NCBI RefSeq assembly: GCF_006334915.2 | Contig: NZ_VDMA02000030.1 | Location: forward strand, 1-64,000 | Source of the DNA: Microbispora catharanthi | GTDB lineage: Bacteria > Actinomycetota > Actinomycetes > Streptosporangiales > Streptosporangiaceae | DNA length: 64,000 bases | Reading direction: 5' to 3' | Part shown: piece after piece, positions 57,475 to 64,000 of the stretch | Numbering within the stretch: position 1 is the stretch's first letter | Layout: each line of letters starts with the position of its first letter | Position numbers and translations under genes: made by a program | The notes under the pieces: generated by a model | The model's database searches: none | Told to the model about the DNA's origin: nothing | Seen by the model: only the letters and a program-made list of their open reading frames with translations

Positions 57475-58911
57475 ATGCTGCAGCACGACACGCTGTTCAT
57501 CGGGGGCGACTGGGTGGCCCCCGCGGGCACGGGCACGATCGAGGTGATCTCTCCCCACAGCGAGGAGGTCGTCGGCCGCGTGCCGGACGGCACCCCCGCC
57601 GACATGGACCGGGCCGTCGCGGCCGCCAGGGACGCCTTCGACAACGGGCCCTGGCCGCGGATGACGATGGCCGAGCGCGCGACGATCGTGGGACGGCTGG
57701 CGGACGTCTACGAGGCGCGCCAGGCCGAGATGGCGGAGATCATCACGACGGAGATGGGCTCTCCGATCACGTTCTCCCAGCTCGCCCAGGCGCCGCAGCC
57801 GCTGGGCATGCTCAAGTATTTCGCCGGACTCGGCGCGACGCTCCCCGAGGAGGAGGAGCGGCCCGGGCTGTTCGGCCCGGTGATCGTCCGCCGCGAGCCG
57901 GTCGGCGTGGTGGCGGCCGTCGTCCCCTGGAACGTCCCCCAGTTCGTCACCATGACCAAGCTGGCCCCGGCGCTCGTCGCGGGCTGCACCGTGGTGCTCA
58001 AGCCCGCTCCCGAGACGCCGCTCGACTCCTACCTGCTCGCCGAGATGATCAAGGAGGCCGGCATCCCCGCCGGGGTCGTCAACATCGTCGCGGCCGGCCG
58101 CGAGGCGGGCGAGCACCTGGTCTCCCACCCGGACGTCGACAAGGTCGCCTTCACCGGCTCGACCGCCGCCGGCCGCAGGATCGCGTCGATCTGCGGCGAG
58201 CAGCTCAAGCGCTGCACGCTCGAACTCGGCGGCAAGTCGGCCGCGATCATCCTGGACGACTGCGATCTGCCCTCGGCCATGGGCTTCCTGTCGATGGCCT
58301 CGCTGATGAACAACGGCCAGGCGTGCGTCGCGCAGACCCGCATCCTCGCCTCCCGCAACCGCTACGACGAGGTCGTCCAGGCCGTCGCCGAGATGGTGAC
58401 GAGCCAGCAGGTGGGCGACCCCGCCGACCCGGCCACCGGGATCGGGCCGCTGGTGGCCAGGCGGCAGCAGGAACGGGTCGAGGGCTACATCAGGACGGGC
58501 ATCGAGGAGGGCGCCAAGCCCGTCGTCGGCGGCCTCGACCGGCCGTACGACCGGGGCTGGTACGTCGCCCCGACCGTCTTCGCCGGGGCCACCAACGACA
58601 TGCGCATCGCCCGTGAGGAGATCTTCGGCCCGGTGCTGGCGGTGATCCCGTACGAGGACGAGGCGGACGCGGTGCGGATCGCCAACGACAGCGACTACGG
58701 CCTGTCGGGCTCGGTCTGGACCGCCGACACCGACCGCGGGATGGACGTCGCCCGCCGCGTGCGCACCGGCACCTACGGCGTCAACATGATGCACACGCTC
58801 GACCCGAACACGCCGTTCGGCGGCTTCAAGGCCAGCGGCCTCGGCCGGGAACTCGGACCCGAGGGCCTGTCGGCCTACCTGGAGACCAAGTCCATCGCCC
58901 GCCTGGGCTGA
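57475..58911 (+). CDS. Aldehyde dehydrogenase (NAD(P)-dependent)
   Basis: A 478-residue ALDH. Catalytic Cys284 is in NNGQACVAQTR and Glu250 in TLELGGKS; the PWNVPQF Asn loop and EEIFGPVLAV are normal. The family oxidises aldehydes to acids with NAD(P). The substrate cannot be told from sequence. AGGAGG six bases before ATG 57475 fixes the start although the frame extends upstream through the carboxypeptidase gene. It is flanked by strong terminators on both sides, so it is a single-gene unit. Confidence 0.94.
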   Translation: MLQHDTLFIGGDWVAPAGTGTIEVISPHSEEVVGRVPDGTPADMDRAVAAARDAFDNGPWPRMTMAERATIVGRLADVYEARQAEMAEIITTEMGSPITFSQLAQAPQPLGMLKYFAGLGATLPEEEERPGLFGPVIVRREPVGVVAAVVPWNVPQFVTMTKLAPALVAGCTVVLKPAPETPLDSYLLAEMIKEAGIPAGVVNIVAAGREAGEHLVSHPDVDKVAFTGSTAAGRRIASICGEQLKRCTLELGGKSAAIILDDCDLPSAMGFLSMASLMNNGQACVAQTRILASRNRYDEVVQAVAEMVTSQQVGDPADPATGIGPLVARRQQERVEGYIRTGIEEGAKPVVGGLDRPYDRGWYVAPTVFAGATNDMRIAREEIFGPVLAVIPYEDEADAVRIANDSDYGLSGSVWTADTDRGMDVARRVRTGTYGVNMMHTLDPNTPFGGFKASGLGRELGPEGLSAYLETKSIARLG

Positions 58912-58950
58912 ACGCGTCCCGGGAAGAACGCGTGGGCGGAACGCGTCCCT

Positions 58951-58986
58951 CCGGCCCGGTGCGGCGCGCGTGCCGCACCGGGCCGG
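58951..58986. terminator. Terminator after the aldehyde dehydrogenase gene
   Basis: A perfect 15-bp stem, CCGGCCCGGTGCGGC with its complement, and loop GCGCGT. It lies between convergent genes and can serve both strands. Confidence 0.8.
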
Positions 58987-59106
58987 TGAAACCGCCCAGC
59001 GCGCCCCCGCGACGCTGGGCCACACCGTGTGAAGGTGTGCGCCGATCCCCCAATCGGCGGCGCGGATGGAGGGGTTCCGAATCCGCACAACCCGTATAGA
59101 CGACCC

Positions 59107-59862
59107 TTATCGGGTTTTGGTTCGCGAGATCCAGTGACCAATTTTCCGGACCAGGTCAGGGGTGGCCGCCGCCTCCGCATGACCGTAGCCGGGCTCGATC
59201 CACAACTCCTTCGGCTCGGCGGCGCACTCGTACAACTGGTAGGCGTGCTCGGTGGGGAAGAACGGGTCGCTGTCGCCGTGCACGATCAGCAGCGGTGTGG
59301 GCGCGACCAAGGCCGCCGCCTCGTACGGCGGGAGCGGGACGGGGTCCCATCCGCCGCCCGCGATCCTGGTGCGCTTGGCCAGCCGGGCCGCCAGCCGGCC
59401 GTGCCAGCGCTCGATCGCCCAGTGGACCTGGCGCATGGGTTTGGTGCCCCGGTAGTACCAGCGGGCCGGGCCGCTCACCGACACCACCCCGTCCACGCCC
59501 CGGTGCAACGCGGCATGCCGTACGACCACCGCGGCGCCCATCGAGAAGCCGACCGTGGCGATCCGGCGGTAGCCGATGGCGCGGGCGTGCTTGACCGCCG
59601 CGTCCACGTCGAGGACCTCCAGGTCGCCCACCGTGGACCGGCCGCCGGAGCGGCCGTGCCCCCGGAAGTCGAACGACACCACGCCGCCGAACCTCGACAG
59701 GACGTGCACGATGCGCCTCGTGTCCGGCCCTCTCCACGTTCCGGTGAAGCCGTGCGCGACCACGATTCCGAGATCGAGGGAGCCGTTGGGCGTGTGCGCC
59801 GCGTCGATGCGGACACCGTCCGCCGTGCGCAGCATCGCCCCGAAGGCAGCAGCGAGAGCCAT
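59107..59862 (-). CDS. Alpha/beta hydrolase
   Basis: A 251-residue serine hydrolase fold. The nucleophile elbow is GFSMG, the oxyanion region is VVAHGFTGTWRGPD, and acid/base residues follow in IVHGDSDPFFP and GYGHAEA. It lacks a signal peptide. It may be an esterase or lipase; the substrate is unknown. The ATG at 59862 was chosen because the family starts MALAAAFGAMLRT; a longer GTG frame would overlap the PRC-like gene. It lies 50 bp downstream of the PRC-like gene on the same strand and could be a distal operon member. Confidence 0.88.
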   Translation of the reverse strand: MALAAAFGAMLRTADGVRIDAAHTPNGSLDLGIVVAHGFTGTWRGPDTRRIVHVLSRFGGVVSFDFRGHGRSGGRSTVGDLEVLDVDAAVKHARAIGYRRIATVGFSMGAAVVVRHAALHRGVDGVVSVSGPARWYYRGTKPMRQVHWAIERWHGRLAARLAKRTRIAGGGWDPVPLPPYEAAALVAPTPLLIVHGDSDPFFPTEHAYQLYECAAEPKELWIEPGYGHAEAAATPDLVRKIGHWISRTKTR

Positions 59863-59912
59863 GCCCCCGACCTTATTTCCCACCGCTTCACCCCCTGTGC
59901 GACGGGGATCTC

Positions 59913-60695
59913 TCACAGGTCGGCCGTCGAGCGCAGCCGGTCCCAGGCCACCCCCAGCCTGACCTCCTCGTCGTCGAGTGACTCGATCTGGTCCCACTCG
60001 GCGTACCGGATCTCACCGTGCATGCGCCGCACGAGGGCGCCGAGCAGCGACGGCCGCCACAGCCCGGGGCCGCGCTCGTACCCGAAGAGCTGCCCGGCAC
60101 GCCGCCGGGCGATCAGCAGCCCGGCCAGCCGGAACGCCTGATGGACCTCCGCGAGCAGCGGCCCGTCCTGGACCAGGCGGACGTCCACCGTGTCGCCGGC
60201 GACCTCCCCCGACGGACCGCGGACGGTGCGGCCGAGCAGTCCGCCGAGCCGCATGGTGTCCGTGCTGTCCTCCCACCTCTCCCGCACCTGGAGGGTCCTC
60301 TCCGGCGCGTCCTGTTCCTCAGTACCGGCCGCTCCCGGGATCCTGCTGACGACGTTCCTGGTCAGCCAGCGCTCCAGTGCCAGGTCCTGCCGGTGGCCGG
60401 CCACCCGTACGGCGCTGCCGATATCGGTCACCACGCTCATCTCGATGCGGTACGGCCCCGGCCGTTCCTCCCTCCGGAACAGCCGGTCGGTCTCGGTCAT
60501 CAGCCATCCCGGCAGGCCGCCCAGCCGCGGACCGAGCGCCAGCGGCCCCGACAGGATCGCCGTGACGTACGGCCGGTCGCCCGGCCGCACCTCCAGGTCG
60601 TCCACCTTGCATAACAGGCGGTCGTCGCTCTCCCTGACGACCTGCCGGTCGAGCAGGTGCAGGCGGGCGTGCAGCACCCGTGCCGGCTCACTCAC
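59913..60695 (-). CDS. PRC-barrel-like protein in Nramp operon
   Basis: A 260-residue soluble protein. Its first 50 residues (VLHARLHLLDRQVVRESDDRLLCKVDDLEV) have the beta-rich PRC-barrel pattern also found next to or within MgtE-type magnesium transporters. A middle segment of about 100 residues has a second repeat-like beta region. The protein is rich in Arg and Leu and lacks catalytic motifs I recognise. It begins 30 bp after the Nramp gene, suggesting a cytoplasmic partner or regulator of that transporter (inference). Confidence 0.75.
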   Translation of the reverse strand: MSEPARVLHARLHLLDRQVVRESDDRLLCKVDDLEVRPGDRPYVTAILSGPLALGPRLGGLPGWLMTETDRLFRREERPGPYRIEMSVVTDIGSAVRVAGHRQDLALERWLTRNVVSRIPGAAGTEEQDAPERTLQVRERWEDSTDTMRLGGLLGRTVRGPSGEVAGDTVDVRLVQDGPLLAEVHQAFRLAGLLIARRRAGQLFGYERGPGLWRPSLLGALVRRMHGEIRYAEWDQIESLDDEEVRLGVAWDRLRSTADL

Positions 60696-60725
60696 TGACC
60701 ATTCACCTCCTCACGTACCGGGCCG

Positions 60726-61949
60726 TCACTGTCCCGCCTTCGTCGCGAGCATCAGGGGGATGGCCGCGAGCGCCACGACGAGAAGCAGCACCATGTAGAA
60801 ACTTCCCAGCACGTTGCTGAATCTGCCGTTGACCTTGTCCCCCATGTAGTCGGGATCGTTGGCGATCATGAGAACCGGCAGGTAGGTGAGCGGAAGGGCC
60901 GCGGCCGAGAAGACCAGCGAATACTCGGTCACCTTGATCGGATCGATGGTGGTGAGGATCAGCGCGGTCGCGACGATCACCGAGGCCAGCACGGTCACGT
61001 GGAACCGGGCGGCGCGGCCCGGCACCACATACTTGCCCCACTGCCAGCCGAAATACTGGCTCAGCGAGTAGCCAGACGACAGGGCGGTCTCCAGCGTCGC
61101 GCCGAACGTGGCCGCGAACACCCCGAGGATCACCAACCCGAGCCCGATCTTGCCCAGTCCCTCCGCGACCGGCAGCACCATCTGCCCGAGCGAGTCGGGC
61201 TCGGCCTCGACCGGCATGAAGGCGGTCGCCGCGCACGCCGCGATCGCCAGCGACAGCACGCCGCCGAGGGGGAAGCCGACGAACACGTTGGCCCGCGCCG
61301 TCACCAGATCCTTGCGCGTCCACTTCTCCTCGACGCCACCCGAGGAGAAGAAGAACACCTCGTACGGCGTCATCGCTCCGCCGAGCAGCGCGATCGCGTA
61401 GTAGAGGTAGGTCGGCACGCCCTCGTCCTGCGGCGGCCGGACGAGCTGCGTGGTCAGCTCGCCCCAGTCGGGCCCGAGCTGCCACAGCGCGACGAGGAAC
61501 ACGACGAGCGCGAGCCCGGCCAGCCCGAAGACGCGCTCCATGGTCTCGAACTTCACCCGCCACATGACCAGCCAGGCGACCAGGGCCACGGGCGGCACCC
61601 ACAGCAGATAGTTGAGACCGGTCACCAGCTCCAGCGCGAGCGCGGCGCCGCCGATCTCGGCCGCGAGCGTGAGCACGTTGATGAAGAACGACGCGCCGAG
61701 GTTGACCAGCCCGGCGCGCGGCCCCATGCGCTCGCGGACGAGGTCGAAGACCGGCCGCTGCGACACCGCCGCGATCCTGCCGGACATTTCGGCGAAGACG
61801 CAGATCCCGATGATGCCGACGACCACCACCCACGCGAGGGACATCCCGAACCTCGACCCCACGACGGCGTTGGCGACCAGGTCGCCGATGTCCACGAAAC
61901 CGCCGAAGGCCGTCAGGATGCCGAGCGTGACCGCGATCAGTTTCTTCAC
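60726..61949 (-). CDS. Nramp-family divalent metal transporter, atypical binding site
   Basis: A 407-residue membrane protein with about 11 helices and Nramp-like order. The canonical DPGN of helix 1 reads DIGD (GGFVDIGDLVANA) and the MPHN of helix 6 reads MTPYE (LGGAMTPYEVFFF). Loss of the metal-coordinating Met points to a magnesium-type or other hard-cation substrate rather than Mn/Fe; this is inference. The GTG at 61949 overlaps the lipoprotein stop by four bases (GTGA), so synthesis is coupled. It is third in the operon of a 31-residue membrane peptide, lipoprotein, Nramp and PRC-like protein. Confidence 0.85.
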   Translation of the reverse strand: MKKLIAVTLGILTAFGGFVDIGDLVANAVVGSRFGMSLAWVVVVGIIGICVFAEMSGRIAAVSQRPVFDLVRERMGPRAGLVNLGASFFINVLTLAAEIGGAALALELVTGLNYLLWVPPVALVAWLVMWRVKFETMERVFGLAGLALVVFLVALWQLGPDWGELTTQLVRPPQDEGVPTYLYYAIALLGGAMTPYEVFFFSSGGVEEKWTRKDLVTARANVFVGFPLGGVLSLAIAACAATAFMPVEAEPDSLGQMVLPVAEGLGKIGLGLVILGVFAATFGATLETALSSGYSLSQYFGWQWGKYVVPGRAARFHVTVLASVIVATALILTTIDPIKVTEYSLVFSAAALPLTYLPVLMIANDPDYMGDKVNGRFSNVLGSFYMVLLLVVALAAIPLMLATKAGQ

Positions 61950-62389
61950 TTGTGCTTCTCCGCGAAGTCGCTCAGCTCGCTCGCGAGCCTGTCCAGCTCC
62001 CGTGCGGCCGCCTTCGGGTCCTTCACCCCGTCGCGGCGCTCCTGGATGAGCAGGTCCTCCACCTCGCTCTCGGCCTTCTCGGTGAGGCGCAGCACCTCGT
62101 CCCTGATCCGGTCGGAGGCGTCCGAGGGCGGCTGCACGCCGCCGAACTGGTCGTTCACGCTGCTCAGGTCCTGCACCGCCTCGGTCAGCACAACCTCGGC
62201 GTACGGCCCGGTCATCCGGTCGCGGTACGCCACGGCGGAGCGGGCGAAGCGCACGGCCGAGACGGCCGACTCGGCCGTCTTCCCGGCCTTGAGCGCGTAG
62301 TCGTGGTCGTCCCACGCGGGGCTGACGCAGGCGGACAGCAGGAGTGCCGTCAGGAGGGCGAGCAGCGCCAGCCGAGCCGACGCGATCAT
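61946..62389 (-). CDS. Small lipoprotein encoded with the Nramp transporter
   Basis: A 147-residue protein with a signal peptide ending in the lipobox LSAC (Cys21), so the mature protein is lipid-anchored on the outer face of the membrane. The rest is charged and helical, with a likely coiled coil (about 90-147). It shares a 4-bp overlap with the Nramp gene and another with the upstream 31-codon gene. It could be a metal or gating partner of the transporter; no family is recognised. Confidence 0.8.
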   Translation of the reverse strand: MIASARLALLALLTALLLSACVSPAWDDHDYALKAGKTAESAVSAVRFARSAVAYRDRMTGPYAEVVLTEAVQDLSSVNDQFGGVQPPSDASDRIRDEVLRLTEKAESEVEDLLIQERRDGVKDPKAAARELDRLASELSDFAEKHK

Positions 62390-62481
62390 GTGCGCCGCCG
62401 CAGCAGGAGGTAGGCGAGGACGAGGATCGGCACGAGCAACTCGGCCCAGGCGATCAGCAGCACGAGACCTTCATCCGTCAC
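62386..62481 (-). CDS. 31-residue single-helix membrane peptide
   Basis: This 31-codon ORF starts with GTG 62481, with AGGTGAG upstream, and encodes one transmembrane helix ([20 protein letters not shown]) after an acidic start (VTDEG) and before an RRRT tail. Its TGA overlaps the lipoprotein ATG (ATGA), the same coupling as between the next two genes. The coupling, charge pattern and ribosome-binding site support a true gene, perhaps a small subunit of the Nramp complex. Confidence 0.65.
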   Translation of the reverse strand: MTDEGLVLLIAWAELLVPILVLAYLLLRRRT

Positions 62482-62694
62482 AGTCGACTCACCTGCCCGA
62501 ACGACAAGCCTTTAGACAGGATGGAATGCGACTCGCGCCGACGGCGTTGCCATCGAGGGTCCCTTACGGCGGCGGCGTGTAGCGGCGATCGGGATCAACT
62601 AAAATGGCTGGGCCGTGTCATGCGGCGGATGTGCGTCTCGCTTCGGTCCCGGGACGCGGACGACACCCCGACGAACCAGAGCGAGAACTTCACT

Positions 62695-64000
<1,306 letters not shown>

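Overview
The window is GC-rich throughout, with GTG starts, ATGA/GTGA stop-start overlaps, many TetR/LacI/MerR/IclR regulators, 6C-like and DUF222-HNH features, and protein types typical of filamentous actinobacteria. This suggests a chromosomal segment of a Streptosporangiales-type actinomycete (Streptosporangiaceae is my best guess, inferred only from gene content). It carries one tRNA-Lys(CTT), one housekeeping GTPase (typA, cut by the right edge) and mostly accessory metabolism, transport and regulation. I see no CRISPR array, insertion sequence, integrase or replication origin.

Left part (1-14.7 kb). A block of heptose and pentose-phosphate genes comes first: bifunctional hldE, a two-helix membrane peptide, an SDR and a compact transketolase. 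A UvrA-like ABC ATPase follows, divergent from a WYL regulator. Then come small stress-type proteins (ChaB/Rho-N, DUF6458), a shikimate-kinase-like protein, a RsbW-like anti-sigma ATPase with an exact CebR/CelR-type box just upstream, an aldose epimerase, a cytochrome P450 and NhaA. A 26-codon ORF coupled to nhaA looks like the leftover start of a MEDS-domain gene.

Defence-like segment (14.9-21.5 kb). A 1021-residue protein combines a COG1112-type SF1 helicase, one phospholipase-D HKD nuclease motif and a C-terminal DUF5710-like domain. This is the architecture of a type II Mokosh (MkoC) defence protein plus an extra domain, and it is the strongest candidate system in the window. Next to it are a DUF222-HNH protein with an internal minisatellite, a frameshifted fragment of a sugar ABC permease, and the tRNA-Lys with its terminator.

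Centre (21.5-39.7 kb). A secreted barrel-like protein is followed by a gene-free 0.9 kb stretch rich in strong hairpins and a G-quadruplex motif. Then comes a same-strand run of small protein, response regulator, histidine kinase and OsmC peroxidase. Further genes are a YvlD-type membrane protein, an amidohydrolase/cysteine dioxygenase pair, Uma2, two MFS carriers, IclR and ArsR-type regulators, and a LacI regulator. The LacI gene and a sugar ABC importer (binding protein plus two permeases, no ATPase) share the same palindromic operator, so they probably form one local regulon.

Right part (37.3-64 kb). This holds an ABC exporter, MerR, a membrane-anchored extracytoplasmic pentapeptide-repeat protein, an aldo/keto reductase and a TetR-ABC-permease operon. 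A TetR/wrbA divergon with two operators continues into YciI, a two-component system and an S41 protease homologue. A TetR/beta-glucosidase divergon, a secreted coiled-coil wall protein, an M14 carboxypeptidase with a C-terminal extension, an aldehyde dehydrogenase and an alpha/beta hydrolase follow. The segment ends with a tightly coupled operon of a 31-residue membrane peptide, a lipoprotein, an atypical Nramp transporter and a PRC-barrel-like protein, then divergent typA.
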